A stretch of 64,000 nt of DNA from Clostridia bacterium (GCA_017403185.1 JAFQON010000011.1:1-64000), one strand, 5' to 3'; numbered from the stretch's first letter, positions 35,081 to 43,920 are shown. A program made the numbers and translations. Notes: generated by a model from the sequence alone, not told the origin.

Positions 35081-35953
35081 TTATCCGAAAATTTTACATT
35101 TCAATGCACAGCCTGTAGGCGTTGCGGCACAGCCGCCCAAAGCTGTTTCACGAAGCTCTGCAGGCAAACCTTTGCCGACACGGTACATGGTATCGCTCAT
35201 TTCGCTGAAGGGTACGGCAGCTTTGATGCCGGCAAGAGCCATTTCGGCGCTTGTGAGCGCATTTGATGCACCTGCCGCATTTCTGCTCTGGCAAGGCATT
35301 TCAACGAGCCCCGCAATCGGGTCGCAGACAAGACCGAGCATATTGCTGATTGTTATTGATGCCGCATCAAGGCATTGCTCGGGAGTGCCGCCCATCATTT
35401 CAACCGCCGCAGCCGATGCCATTGCGGCAGCAGAGCCGATTTCAGCCTGACAGCCTGCTTCTGCACCCGAAACCGATGCGTTTTTCATAAGCAGACAGCC
35501 GATAGCGCCCGCCGTGAAAAGCCCTTTGAGAAGTGTTTCATCGTCAAGATTGAATTCCTCTTCAAGAGCAAAAAGCACAGCCGGGAGCACACCTGCCGAG
35601 CCGGCAGTAGGTGCAGCAACAATAACACCCATTGAAGCGTTGACCTCAAGCACAGCCTGCGAATAAATGAGGGCTTTCGTGAGCACATTGCCGCAGATTG
35701 ATTTGCCCTCCGTGCGTCTTTTTTCAAGCTTTTCAGCTTCGCCGCCAATCATTCCGCCGATTGAGCGAACAACATCTTTAAGCGGCTTATGGGCTGAATT
35801 GCGCATTATCTCAAGCGATTTTTTCATTCTTGCATCAACTTCATCGGCGTTTGATTCGCCGTAAATTATCTCCCTCAGACGCATTATCTCCGATATGGGT
35901 TTATTCTCTTTTTTGCATATTTCAAGCAGTTCTTCCGCAGTATTAAAATCCAT
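35081..35953 (-). CDS. sdaAA: L-serine dehydratase, iron-sulfur-dependent, alpha subunit
   Basis: 290 residues. It deaminates L-serine to pyruvate and ammonia with a 4Fe-4S cluster. Family signatures are visible: VIVAAPTAGSAGVLPAVL, GAEAGCQAEIGSA, CDPIAGLVEMPCQSRN and the C-terminal GCAATPTGCALKCKIFG. The cysteines in these segments are candidate cluster ligands. This is the two-subunit form found in Clostridia and B. subtilis. GGAGATAG precedes the ATG, 2 nt after the beta-subunit stop. Confidence 0.95.
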   Translation of the reverse strand: MDFNTAEELLEICKKENKPISEIMRLREIIYGESNADEVDARMKKSLEIMRNSAHKPLKDVVRSIGGMIGGEAEKLEKRRTEGKSICGNVLTKALIYSQAVLEVNASMGVIVAAPTAGSAGVLPAVLFALEEEFNLDDETLLKGLFTAGAIGCLLMKNASVSGAEAGCQAEIGSAAAMASAAAVEMMGGTPEQCLDAASITISNMLGLVCDPIAGLVEMPCQSRNAAGASNALTSAEMALAGIKAAVPFSEMSDTMYRVGKGLPAELRETALGGCAATPTGCALKCKIFG

Positions 35954-35955
35954 AG

Positions 35956-36624
35956 CTATCTCCTTATGAGCATTGTGTCTTTTACAAATCCGTTTTTCTC
36001 AATTTCTTCAACGGTGTTCGGCGTTATTTCTTCATCGGATTCAATAATCATATATGCGATACCGCCCTTATTTTCACGGTAAACACGCAGATATGCAATG
36101 TTTACCTTGCATTTGCTCAGAACGGTTGTGACATTGGCGATAACACCCGGATGGTCCTTGTGAACAACGATAAGCGAATGATATTCACCCGTAAACAGCA
36201 CCTTAACACCGTTGATGCGGGTAAGCCTTACCTTTCCGCCGCCTATGGATTCTCCTCTTACGGTAAGCTTCCTGCCCGTAATATCCTCAATCTCCATATC
36301 AACCGTGTTGGGGTGAACATCGGTTTCAATTGTGTTGGCGCTAAAAGAAAATTCAATCCCCTCTTTTTCGGCAATTTCAAACGAATCACGGATTCGAACA
36401 TCATCCGTTTTAAAGCCCATCATGCCGCCGAGAAGTGCACGGTCGGTGCCGTGACCCTGATATGTTCTTGCAAACGAGCCGTAAAGCGTGAAATGAACGC
36501 TTTTCACTTTGTTATGCAGCATTCTCCACGCAAGGCGGGCAATCGAAGCTGCACCCGCTGTATGTGAGCTTGAAGGGCCGACCATATTGGGGCCGATAAC
36601 CTCAAAAACACTGATAAAAGCCAT
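35956..36624 (-). CDS. sdaAB: L-serine dehydratase, iron-sulfur-dependent, beta subunit
   Basis: 222 residues. The N-terminal beta-type domain (VIGPNMVGPSSSHTAGA, FTLYGSFARTYQGHGTDRALLGG) partners the alpha subunit, and a C-terminal ACT domain (residues about 148-220, YHSLIVVHKDHPGVIANVTTVL) probably senses serine or another amino acid. It is first gene of the sda pair with its own consensus promoter; GGAG precedes the ATG. Confidence 0.95.
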   Translation of the reverse strand: MAFISVFEVIGPNMVGPSSSHTAGAASIARLAWRMLHNKVKSVHFTLYGSFARTYQGHGTDRALLGGMMGFKTDDVRIRDSFEIAEKEGIEFSFSANTIETDVHPNTVDMEIEDITGRKLTVRGESIGGGKVRLTRINGVKVLFTGEYHSLIVVHKDHPGVIANVTTVLSKCKVNIAYLRVYRENKGGIAYMIIESDEEITPNTVEEIEKNGFVKDTMLIRR

Positions 36625-36656
36625 AATAATCTCCTTAGATTGTTTATTACTGTTTT

Positions 36657-36685
36657 ATTATATTTTATTACCGCCATAAAGTCAA
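36657..36685 (-). promoter_or_regulatory. Sigma-A promoter of the sda operon
   Basis: On the minus strand, -35 TTGACT (36680-36685), 17-nt spacer, perfect -10 TATAAT (36657-36662), 33 nt before the sdaAB ATG. Confidence 0.75.
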
Positions 36686-36745
36686 CCGAGGTGTTTAACG
36701 GATTTCAAATTATTTGCATATACTGATTTGAAAGAAGGTGACATT

Positions 36746-37483
36746 ATGCCAAAGGTTTATCTGAGCCCGTCAACACAGGAATTCAATATTGCGCTGTCGG
36801 GTTTGTCGGAAGAATATTATGCCAATCTTATCGCAAATGCGATGATACCTTATCTTGAAGCAAGCGGAATAGAATACGGCAGAAATATGCCAAGCATGAC
36901 CGCTCTTTCCTCTGCTCAGCAGGCCAACGCTGGCGACTATGATTTTTACCTTGCAATTCACTCAAATGCAGCGGGAGAACAGAACCCCGGCTCAGAAAGA
37001 GGAGCGGAAATTTATTATTATCCCACAAGCACCCAAGGCAGAAGAGCGGCAGAAATTTTTGCAAACAATTACAGAGAAATTTATCCCTTGCCCGACGAGG
37101 TAAGAATTATTCCGCTTGCAACACTTATTGAACTCAACAAAACACGAATGCCTGCAATTCTTTTTGAAACGGCTTATCATGATAATCAGCAGGACCTTGA
37201 GTGGCTTTCTGCAAATATAAATAATATCGGCAGAAATCTTGCCCTTTCGGTTGCTGATTATTTCGGAGTGGAATTTGTTGAACCTTTTGCAAGAGGAGTT
37301 GTAACACTCAGTTCGGGCAGCCTTAATATCAGAAACAGACCGAACACAAGAGGCGACATTACAGGTATATTAAGCAACGGAGATATCGTAAACATCATTG
37401 AATCTGAAAACGGTTGGTACAGAATCCACTACGGCGACACAACGGGTTATGTTAATTCAAGATACATCAGACCGATGAGATGA
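36746..37483 (+). CDS. Amidase_3-type wall amidase with C-terminal SH3b domain
   Basis: 245 residues. Residues 1-175 form an N-acetylmuramoyl-L-alanine amidase (Amidase_3) domain and residues about 185-245 an SH3b wall-binding domain (SGSLNIRNRPNTRGDITGIL, NGWYRIHYGDTTGYVNSRYI). It retains AIHSNA (zinc His) and ILFETAYHDN (catalytic Glu), but the first zinc motif, normally DPGHGG, reads YLSPSTQEFN, so the first His is absent. This variant subclass is common in Clostridia and may be an altered or non-canonical amidase. There is no signal peptide. AAGGTGA places the start at 36746. It lies directly upstream of spoIIID, so a sporulation role in cortex or coat is possible. Confidence 0.75.
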   Translation: MPKVYLSPSTQEFNIALSGLSEEYYANLIANAMIPYLEASGIEYGRNMPSMTALSSAQQANAGDYDFYLAIHSNAAGEQNPGSERGAEIYYYPTSTQGRRAAEIFANNYREIYPLPDEVRIIPLATLIELNKTRMPAILFETAYHDNQQDLEWLSANINNIGRNLALSVADYFGVEFVEPFARGVVTLSSGSLNIRNRPNTRGDITGILSNGDIVNIIESENGWYRIHYGDTTGYVNSRYIRPMR

Positions 37484-37488
37484 TAAAG

Positions 37489-37539
37489 TAATATTCCTCC
37501 CGTGTATTTCATAACATTTAATGATAAGTATACGGGAGG
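37489..37539 (+). promoter_or_regulatory. Sigma-E-like promoter nested in a hairpin covering the spoIIID ribosome site
   Basis: An 11-bp inverted repeat pairs 37496-37506 (CCTCCCGTGTA) with 37529-37539 (TATACGGGAGG); the right arm contains the spoIIID Shine-Dalgarno. A sigma-E-like promoter overlaps it: -35 TAATATT (37489-37495), 14-nt spacer, -10 CATAACAT (37510-37517). A transcript started there would lack the left arm. Followed by TCTTTATTTTG, the hairpin may also terminate readthrough from the amidase gene. Confidence 0.55.
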
Positions 37540-37547
37540 TCTTTATT

Positions 37548-37793
37548 TTGAAAGGCATTGTTGAGCAAAGAGCCGTTGAGCTTGCGGAATATATTGTTGA
37601 AAACAAAGCTACCGTAAGAGATGCGGCAAAGAAATTCGGAATCTCCAAGAGCACGGTACATATTGATGTTTCACAAAGACTCAGAAAGTTAAATCCTTCG
37701 CTTTACAACGATGTGAGAAAAATTCTTGATATCAACAAAGCAGAAAGGCATATAAGGGGCGGCATGGCAACAAAACAAAAGTTTTCCAAATAA
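37548..37793 (+). CDS. spoIIID: Stage III sporulation transcriptional regulator SpoIIID
   Basis: 81 residues if translation starts at the TTG at 37548, 8 nt after GGGAGG; the frame's upstream ATG is inside the promoter hairpin. SpoIIID is a mother-cell DNA-binding protein that switches gene expression between the sigma-E and sigma-K regulons. The HTH is clear (VRDAAKKFGISKSTVHIDVSQRL), as are the C-terminal DINKAERHIRGGMATKQKF residues matching B. subtilis SpoIIID. The TTG start and a sequestered ribosome site suggest low, tightly gated translation. Confidence 0.93.
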   Translation: MKGIVEQRAVELAEYIVENKATVRDAAKKFGISKSTVHIDVSQRLRKLNPSLYNDVRKILDINKAERHIRGGMATKQKFSK

Positions 37794-37807
37794 AATTTAA
37801 AGAAATA

Positions 37808-37836
37808 TTGAATTCATAAAAAAACTGTGATAGAAT
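37808..37836 (+). promoter_or_regulatory. Sigma-A promoter of the Gfo/Idh dehydrogenase
   Basis: -35 TTGAAT (37808-37813), 17-nt spacer, -10 TAGAAT (37831-37836), 51 nt before the ATG at 37887. Confidence 0.65.
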
Positions 37837-37886
37837 TTATAAGATAAATGGGCAGAGCCCAAGTTTTCACAGAAAGGACCGTTAAT

Positions 37887-38900
37887 ATGAAGCAGCTTAA
37901 AATCGGCATCATCGGTGCCGGAAGAATCGGCTCTCTTCATGCAAAGTCAATAACATACAATGTGCCCACCGCAACAGTTGTGGGTATTACGGATGTTTTT
38001 GCGGCTAATGCAGAAAAGGTTGCGGCCGAGCTCAACATTCCCAAAATTTACAAAGATTACAAGGAGATGCTTGCAGACCCCGAGGTTGAAGCAGTTCTTG
38101 TTTGTTCATCAACAGATACCCACGCCGATATCGCTATCGAAGCGGCTCAGGCAGGCAAACACATCTTCTGCGAAAAGCCCGTTGACCTCACCCCCGAAAA
38201 GGTTAACGCAGTTATAGACGCAGTTGCAAAAGCAGGCGTTAAGCTTCAGGTTGGCTTCAACCGCCGCTTCGACCATAACTTTGCAAATGTAAGAGCAATG
38301 GTTAACGACGGCAAAATCGGCGATGTTCACATTGTTAAAATCACATCAAGAGACCCCGCTCCCCCTCCGGCAGAATATTCGGCAGTAAGCGGCGGAATGT
38401 TCCTTGACATGACAATTCACGATTTTGATATGGCACGCTTCCTTGCAGGCAGCGAGGTTACAGAGGTTTATGCAAACGCAACCTGCCTTGTTGACCCCGC
38501 AATAGGCGAAGCAGGTGATGTTGACACGGCAGTTATCAGCCTCAAGTTTGCAAACGGTGCTGTGGGCGTTATTGACAACAGCAGAAGAGCTGCTTACGGC
38601 TACGACCAGAGAATAGAAGTATTCGGCAGCAAGGGCGCTGCAGTTGCATCGAATGACACACCCACAAATGTTGTATTTATGGGCGATGAAGGCGTAGTTG
38701 CCGATAAACCCCTTTATTTCTTCCTTGAGAGATATATGCAGTCCTTCAGAGATGAAATGCTTCAGTTTGTTGAAGCTGTAATCGAAGATAAGGAAACTCC
38801 CACCACAGGTGCAGACGGTCTTAACTCAATCCTTGTTGCACTTGCAGCAAAGAAGTCAGTTGCAGAAGGAAGACCCGTTCAGCTTTCGGAAATGATGTAA
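37887..38900 (+). CDS. Inositol 2-dehydrogenase-like Gfo/Idh/MocA oxidoreductase
   Basis: 337 residues. The N-terminal Rossmann fold binds NAD(H) (KIGIIGAGRIGSLHAKSI; VLVCSSTDTHADI; FCEKPVDLTPEKV), and the C-terminal domain carries the catalytic Lys region (EKP) and the GGMFLDMTIHDFDMARFL motif of inositol/sugar dehydrogenases. The sequence resembles IolG, which oxidises myo-inositol to scyllo-inosose, but no other iol genes are present, so another cyclitol or sugar is possible. AAAGGA sets the start at 37887. It is a single gene with its own promoter and terminator. Confidence 0.85.
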   Translation: MKQLKIGIIGAGRIGSLHAKSITYNVPTATVVGITDVFAANAEKVAAELNIPKIYKDYKEMLADPEVEAVLVCSSTDTHADIAIEAAQAGKHIFCEKPVDLTPEKVNAVIDAVAKAGVKLQVGFNRRFDHNFANVRAMVNDGKIGDVHIVKITSRDPAPPPAEYSAVSGGMFLDMTIHDFDMARFLAGSEVTEVYANATCLVDPAIGEAGDVDTAVISLKFANGAVGVIDNSRRAAYGYDQRIEVFGSKGAAVASNDTPTNVVFMGDEGVVADKPLYFFLERYMQSFRDEMLQFVEAVIEDKETPTTGADGLNSILVALAAKKSVAEGRPVQLSEMM

Positions 38901-38910
38901 ACAAAACTTT

Positions 38911-38938
38911 GCTCCGCTTTTTTGGCGGAGCATTTTTT
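38911..38938 (+). terminator. Rho-independent terminator after the dehydrogenase
   Basis: A perfect 7-bp stem GCTCCGC/GCGGAGC (38911-38917 with 38925-38931) followed by ATTTTTT. The convergent lipoprotein gene ends within it, so it may work in both directions. Confidence 0.8.
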
Positions 38939-39458
38939 AATATTCAACGATATCGTTTTGTTTTAAACTGAATTCAACCTCGGTCTGCGGAACGAGCTTT
39001 TTACTTTCAACTGAAAAATACAGACCGTTTTCGGATAATACAGCGGCATATGAACGCCACTGAGTTTCATAATATCTGCATTCATCGCTCAGTTCTTTTG
39101 TGCCGAACAATTCTTTTGCCACGTTATCCGAATCATCTTCGGTTGAATAAACAGAAGCTATGCTCTTTGCACACAAAACAAAATCTGCTGCCTTGTCTGT
39201 CTGAACGCAGGCAAGGCTTATTTTATCTGAATTACCGTGCTCATCGGTTGAAATTTCAAATACAAGTTTTGTTTTATCTGCATAAACAGCATAACAGACC
39301 ATCTTTTCATTTTCAAAAAAAGAGTTTTCAGTGTCAATGACCAAATTTTTATCTGTTTGCCGCATTCTTTCAACAAAAATCCACGGGCTCATTTTCTCCT
39401 GAACCGAACAGGCGGTCAGGGTTACAAAAACAAGCAGAAGAGCTGCAATTCTTTTCAT
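38937..39458 (-). CDS. Small lipoprotein of unknown function
   Basis: 173 residues. The lipoprotein signal MKRIAALLLVFVTLTAC (lipobox Cys17) is followed by a mixed alpha/beta domain with no recognised family. The ATG at 39458 is chosen; a TTG at 39473 overlaps the previous stop. The gene follows the TIGR04086-type gene with 11 nt between and is the last of the queA-tgt-yajC run. It is extracytoplasmic and membrane-attached. Confidence 0.65.
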   Translation of the reverse strand: MKRIAALLLVFVTLTACSVQEKMSPWIFVERMRQTDKNLVIDTENSFFENEKMVCYAVYADKTKLVFEISTDEHGNSDKISLACVQTDKAADFVLCAKSIASVYSTEDDSDNVAKELFGTKELSDECRYYETQWRSYAAVLSENGLYFSVESKKLVPQTEVEFSLKQNDIVEY

Positions 39459-39469
39459 ATTCACCGCCG

Positions 39470-39886
39470 TCAATACTTCTTCTTTATTTTCAGATTAACC
39501 GCTGAAATTCCGCCGAAAACAGAAAAAAGCAAAATCAACGCACCGAGGACAAAAATTCCGTTGCCCGCCGACATACCGTTAACTGCAAACAAAACAACAG
39601 AACAAATCAACGCTTGCACCGCACCCGAAATCAACCCGTAAAGTATTCCTTTTTCTTTTATCGGTCTGACAGCAATAAAACCGCCTGCAAAGCCCGTAAC
39701 CGCACCCGCCGCCATACCTGCAGGCATATAGCTTGATGCCGAAATGCCCGAGTTAATAGCCACCGCCGAAAATACGGCAAGAATAATGAAATACAAAACA
39801 GATGAAGCAACCGCTCCGATTATTATTTTGGCAAACGGTGCCGAAGCTTTCTCCTCCCTGCGGGATGATTTTGACCTTCCGCCCAT
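39470..39886 (-). CDS. TIGR04086-family membrane protein (YrzE-like)
   Basis: 138 residues with four transmembrane helices after a basic N-terminus (MGGRSKSSRREEK). The Gly/Ala-rich helices (AAGAVTGFAGGFIAV, GLISGAVQALICSVVLF) fit the small TIGR04086 family found beside yajC in spore-forming Firmicutes; B. subtilis has yrzE at the same place. Its function is unknown. It lies 66 nt downstream of yajC. Confidence 0.8.
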   Translation of the reverse strand: MGGRSKSSRREEKASAPFAKIIIGAVASSVLYFIILAVFSAVAINSGISASSYMPAGMAAGAVTGFAGGFIAVRPIKEKGILYGLISGAVQALICSVVLFAVNGMSAGNGIFVLGALILLFSVFGGISAVNLKIKKKY

Positions 39887-39952
39887 AAAAAAACTCCTCT
39901 CATACTATTACTAATCAATAATATGAAAGGAGTAAGTAAATTATTCGGTTAA

Positions 39953-40405
39953 TCAGCTGTCAAAGGTGTCGTCCTTTTTCTTGGACTTCTTTCTCTTAGC
40001 CTTGCTCTTATCGGCAGCTTCTTCCATCTTCTTCTGTTTCTCAGCTTCAGCAGCTTCCTTAGCAGCCTGTCTCTCAGCCTCAGCCTTTTCGTTTGCGGTG
40101 TTGTTGGTTGAAATTGCCCACTTCGCAATCTTCATCTTATTTCTGTCTGCGCCTGTTTCGATGATAAGGGTATCTTCCTTAACGGTTACAACACGGCCGA
40201 TAATTCCGCCGATGGTTGTAATTTCATCGCCGATCTGAACGCTGTCACGCTTTTCCTGCTCTTCCTTCTGCTTTTTCTTCTGTGAACGGTTCATAAAGAA
40301 CATCATACCAACAATAAGAATAAGAGGAAGCATCATTGTAAGCATATTTCCGTTGCCGCCTTCAGCACCGGCGCCTGCGGGTGCCATCAAAGTAATAAAA
40401 TCCAT
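39953..40405 (-). CDS. yajC: Preprotein translocase subunit YajC
   Basis: 150 residues. One transmembrane helix (MLPLILIVGMMFFMNRSQKKKQKE) followed by the conserved VQIGDEITTIGGIIGRVVTVKEDTLIIET core define YajC, an accessory of the SecYEG-SecDF translocase. The Lys/Ala/Glu-rich C-terminal extension (residues about 110-150) is longer than usual. GGAGGTTAA upstream fixes the ATG at 40405. It lies between tgt and the TIGR04086 gene, matching the Firmicutes queA-tgt-yajC order. Confidence 0.93.
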   Translation of the reverse strand: MDFITLMAPAGAGAEGGNGNMLTMMLPLILIVGMMFFMNRSQKKKQKEEQEKRDSVQIGDEITTIGGIIGRVVTVKEDTLIIETGADRNKMKIAKWAISTNNTANEKAEAERQAAKEAAEAEKQKKMEEAADKSKAKRKKSKKKDDTFDS

Positions 40406-40491
40406 TCGAGTTAACCTCCAAAACATAATGCAAATATTATACAATATGAAATCAAATTATGCAATAGCAAAATTAAATATTTACAAAAAAG

Positions 40492-41622
40492 TTAAATCCT
40501 TGTATCAAGCAAATCAACATATTTGTTTCTGTACTCTTCAAAAGTTCCGTTATCAAGGCTGTCACGGATTTCCTGCATAAGCATATTATAGAAATGCAGA
40601 TTGTGCATAACACAAAGGCGCATTGCAAGCATCTCCTTTGCCTTGAAGAGATGACGGATATATGCTCTTGAGAATTTTGAGCACACGGGGCAGCTGCATT
40701 CGGGGTCAATGGGCTGAGCATCACGCTCATACTTTTTATTATTAAGGTTGATAATACCTTTTTTGGTGAAAAGATGACCGTGCCTTGCGTTTCTGCTGGG
40801 CATAACACAGTCAAACAAATCAACGCCTCTGTAAACCGCCTCAATGATATTCCCCGGCGTGCCGACACCCATAAGATAACGGATTTTATCGGCAGGCATA
40901 TACGGTTCAACCGATGAAATAATGCGGTACATATCCTCCTTCGGCTCACCAACCGCAAGGCCGCCTATAGCATATCCGTCAAGGTCAAGTTTTGCGATTT
41001 CTTTCATATGATTTATGCGCAAATCATCATAGGTACAGCCCTGATTTATGCCGAAAAGGAGCTGATTTTTGTTAACGGTATCGGGCAGTGAATTCAACCT
41101 CTGCATCTCAGCCTTGCAGCGTTCAAGCCAACGGGTTGTTCTTTCACAGGATTGCTTTGCATAGTTGTATTCAGCGGGATTTTCTACACATTCATCAAAA
41201 GCCATGGCAATAGTTGAACCGAGGTTGGACTGAATTCTCATGCTCTCTTCGGGACCCATAAAAATATGTCTGCCGTCAACATGGGACTGAAAGTATACGC
41301 CCTCCTCCTGAATTTTTCTCAATGAAGCAAGAGAAAAAACCTGAAATCCGCCGCTGTCGGTAAGAATCGGTCCGTCCCATCCCGAAAATTCATGGAGTCC
41401 GCCCATATCACGCACAAGGTCATCGCCCGGTCTGACATGAAGATGATAGGTGTTTGAAAGCATTACCTGACAGCCGATTTCTTTTAAATCAACCGCAGAA
41501 AGCGCACCTTTAATTGCAGCGCAGGTTGCAACATTCATAAATGCAGGGGTCTGAACGGTGCCGTGAACGGTCACAAACTCTCCCCTTCTTGCATTTCCTT
41601 CTTTTTTAATCAGTTTATACAT
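40492..41622 (-). CDS. tgt: tRNA-guanine transglycosylase (queuine tRNA-ribosyltransferase)
   Basis: 376 residues, full length. It exchanges guanine-34 for preQ1 in tRNAs for Asp, Asn, His and Tyr. Landmarks: LSNTYHLHVRPG, ILTDSGGFQVFSL (catalytic Asp in DSGG), GINQGCTYDDLR, GGLAVGEPKEDMYR, YLMGVGTPGNI, DCVMPSRNARHG and the zinc site CSCPVCSKFSRAYIRHLF. It is separated from queA by 3 nt and from yajC by 86 nt. Confidence 0.97.
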   Translation of the reverse strand: MYKLIKKEGNARRGEFVTVHGTVQTPAFMNVATCAAIKGALSAVDLKEIGCQVMLSNTYHLHVRPGDDLVRDMGGLHEFSGWDGPILTDSGGFQVFSLASLRKIQEEGVYFQSHVDGRHIFMGPEESMRIQSNLGSTIAMAFDECVENPAEYNYAKQSCERTTRWLERCKAEMQRLNSLPDTVNKNQLLFGINQGCTYDDLRINHMKEIAKLDLDGYAIGGLAVGEPKEDMYRIISSVEPYMPADKIRYLMGVGTPGNIIEAVYRGVDLFDCVMPSRNARHGHLFTKKGIINLNNKKYERDAQPIDPECSCPVCSKFSRAYIRHLFKAKEMLAMRLCVMHNLHFYNMLMQEIRDSLDNGTFEEYRNKYVDLLDTRI

Positions 41623-41625
41623 AGC

Positions 41626-42657
41626 TTATTCTCCGTAAAATACGCAGGCATCGCCGAAAGAAAAGAATCTGTATTTTTCTTCAACGGCAATTTTGTATGC
41701 GTTCATTGTGTTTTCATAGCCGCAGAATGCACTCACAAGCATTATGAGCGTGCTCTCAGGCAAATGGAAATTGGTAATCAGGCAGTCAATGCACTTGAAT
41801 TCATAACCCGGATAGATAAAAATATTTGTCCAGCCGTCATCCTCGCAGATTTCGCCCTTGAACGAAGCGACAGATTCAAGAGTTCTGCAGCAGGTTGTGC
41901 CGACAGCAAAAACCCTCCCTCCGTTTGCCTTTGTGCGATTTATGATATCCGCCGTTTCAGCGGGCAGATGATAATGCTCCGAGTGCATATGATGCTCTTC
42001 GATATTATCAGCCTTAACGGGTCTGAAGGTGCCGAGACCCACATGAAGAGTAACAAAACCGATTTCAACACCCTTGGCTTTGATTTTATCCATGAGTTCA
42101 GGTGTAAAATGAAGCCCTGCAGTGGGCGCCGCAGCACTGCCCTCTTCCTTTGCATACACGGTTTGGTATCTGTCCTTATCCTCAAGTCTTTCGGTTATGT
42201 AATGCGGAAGCGGCATTTCTCCGACCTTATCAATAACTTCAAAAAAATTGCCCTCAAAGCCGAATTTCGCAATACGGTTGCCGTCAGGCAAAACCTCAAT
42301 CACCTCTGCGGTGAGAATTCCTCCGCCAAATGTGAATTTATGGCCAACTCTCGCCTTTTTGCCGGGGCCTGTAATAACTTCCCATGTATCAAAGCTTTTC
42401 TGATTGAGAAGCAGGAATTCAACGACTGAACCGGTGTCAACTCTTTCGCCGTACATTCTTGCAGGCAAAACCTTTGTGTTGTTCAAAATAAGGCAGTCGC
42501 CGGGATTGATGTAGTCAATAATATCGCTGAAAACCCTGTGAGAATATTCACCCGTATTTTTATTGACGGCAAGCATTCTTGAGCTGTCACGGGGCTCAAC
42601 GGGAGTCTGCGCAATCAACTCCTGCGGTAAATCATAGTAAAAATCGCTTCTTTTCAT
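41626..42657 (-). CDS. queA: S-adenosylmethionine:tRNA ribosyltransferase-isomerase
   Basis: 343 residues. It transfers and rearranges the ribosyl moiety of SAM onto preQ1-tRNA to make epoxyqueuosine. Family motifs are present: [25 protein letters not shown] at the N-terminus, [50 protein letters not shown] and [19 protein letters not shown]. The ATG at 42657 with TTGAGG upstream is preferred to TTG at 42669. It is first of the queA-tgt pair. Confidence 0.97.
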   Translation of the reverse strand: MKRSDFYYDLPQELIAQTPVEPRDSSRMLAVNKNTGEYSHRVFSDIIDYINPGDCLILNNTKVLPARMYGERVDTGSVVEFLLLNQKSFDTWEVITGPGKKARVGHKFTFGGGILTAEVIEVLPDGNRIAKFGFEGNFFEVIDKVGEMPLPHYITERLEDKDRYQTVYAKEEGSAAAPTAGLHFTPELMDKIKAKGVEIGFVTLHVGLGTFRPVKADNIEEHHMHSEHYHLPAETADIINRTKANGGRVFAVGTTCCRTLESVASFKGEICEDDGWTNIFIYPGYEFKCIDCLITNFHLPESTLIMLVSAFCGYENTMNAYKIAVEEKYRFFSFGDACVFYGE

Positions 42658-42710
42658 TAAAAACCTCAAAATTCTTTCAAAAATTCCAATATATTTGTAT
42701 AAATAATCAT

Positions 42711-42740
42711 TTGACTTGATACTGCGTTTTGTGCTATCAT
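42711..42740 (+). promoter_or_regulatory. Sigma-A promoter of the asd-dapA-dapB operon
   Basis: -35 TTGACT (42711-42716), 18-nt spacer, -10 TATCAT (42735-42740). The leader of about 65 nt before the asd ATG is too short for a lysine riboswitch. Confidence 0.55.
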
Positions 42741-42812
42741 CATAATATTATTATATAGGTTTTTTGTCAAGGTTCATATTTCACAAAAATTATCCGAAAA
42801 GAGGTTAAACTT

Positions 42813-43904
42813 ATGAAGAATTACAAAGTAGGCATCGTAGGTGCAACTGGTATGGTAGGTCAGCGTTTTGCAACTCTGCTTGATAATCACCCCTGGTTTG
42901 AGGTTACCGTTCTCGCCGCAAGCCCCCGCTCGGCAGGCAAAACATATAAAGAGGCTGTAGGCAGCAAATGGTGCATGGCAACCGATATCCCCGAAAAGCT
43001 TGCCGATATCGTTGTTATGGATGCAACTGCAGATATCGACAAAATCGCAGCATCGGTTGACTTCATCTTCTGCGCAGTTGACATGAAGAAGGATGAAATC
43101 AAGGCTCTTGAAGAAGCATATGCCAAGGCAGAATGCCCCGTTGTTTCAAACAACAGTGCTCACAGAATGACTCCCGACGTTCCCATGATTGTTCCCGAGC
43201 TCAACACAAACCATGCAGAAATCATCAATTCGCAGAAAAAGCGTCTCGGAACTGAAAGAGGCTTTATCTCGGTTAAGTCAAACTGCTCACTCCAGAGCTA
43301 TGTTCCCGCTCTCTATCCCCTTGATAAATTCGGCGTTAAGGATGTGCTTGTTTGCACATATCAGGCAATTTCGGGCGCAGGCAAAACATTCGACACATGG
43401 CCCGAAATGGTGGATAATGTTATCCCCTACATCGGCGGAGAAGAAGAAAAATCAGAAAAAGAGCCCCTTAAGATCTGGGGTAAAATCGTTGGCGACGAAA
43501 TCGTTCCCGCAACCTCGCCCAACTTCACTGCACAGTGCCTCAGAGTTCCCGCATCAGACGGTCATATGGCAGCTGTGTTCGTAAGATTCGAAAACAAGCC
43601 TTCAATTGAAGAGATGAAGGAAATCTGGAAAAACTTCAAGGGCTATCCTCAGGAGGCAGAGCTTCCCAGTGCGCCCAAGCAGTTCCTCAATTATTTCGAA
43701 GAGGATAATCTTCCTCAGACAAAGCTTCAGAGAAATCTTGAAAACGGCATGGCAGTTTCAATCGGCCGCCTGAGAGAAGATACACAGTATGATTATAAAT
43801 TCGTTTGCCTTTCACATAATACATTGAGAGGCGCAGCAGGCGGTGCTGTTCTTATGGCTGAGCAGCTTTGCGCTCAGGGCTACATCACACCCAAGTTCAA
43901 CTGA
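42813..43904 (+). CDS. asd: Aspartate-semialdehyde dehydrogenase
   Basis: 363 residues. It reduces beta-aspartyl phosphate to aspartate semialdehyde with NADPH, the branch precursor for lysine, threonine and methionine. NADP-binding VGIVGATGMVGQRF (residues 6-19), catalytic Cys in VKSNCSLQSYV and GAGKTFDTWPE are visible. The sequence is of the archaeal/fungal type rather than the E. coli type, as in many Clostridia. It is first gene of asd-dapA-dapB-ACT; GAGG precedes the ATG. Confidence 0.93.
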   Translation: MKNYKVGIVGATGMVGQRFATLLDNHPWFEVTVLAASPRSAGKTYKEAVGSKWCMATDIPEKLADIVVMDATADIDKIAASVDFIFCAVDMKKDEIKALEEAYAKAECPVVSNNSAHRMTPDVPMIVPELNTNHAEIINSQKKRLGTERGFISVKSNCSLQSYVPALYPLDKFGVKDVLVCTYQAISGAGKTFDTWPEMVDNVIPYIGGEEEKSEKEPLKIWGKIVGDEIVPATSPNFTAQCLRVPASDGHMAAVFVRFENKPSIEEMKEIWKNFKGYPQEAELPSAPKQFLNYFEEDNLPQTKLQRNLENGMAVSIGRLREDTQYDYKFVCLSHNTLRGAAGGAVLMAEQLCAQGYITPKFN

Positions 43905-43920
43905 CGAAAGGAGTCTACCA

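Noticed and set aside
41563..42429. 288-codon open frame on the plus strand
   Set aside because: It lies antisense to tgt and queA, whose motifs are unambiguous; no ribosome site, and the translation is low-complexity and Cys-rich as expected of a shadow frame.
42741..42812. Lysine riboswitch before the asd-dapA-dapB operon
   Set aside because: The leader is only about 65-70 nt and shows no L-box core; a lysine riboswitch needs more than twice that.
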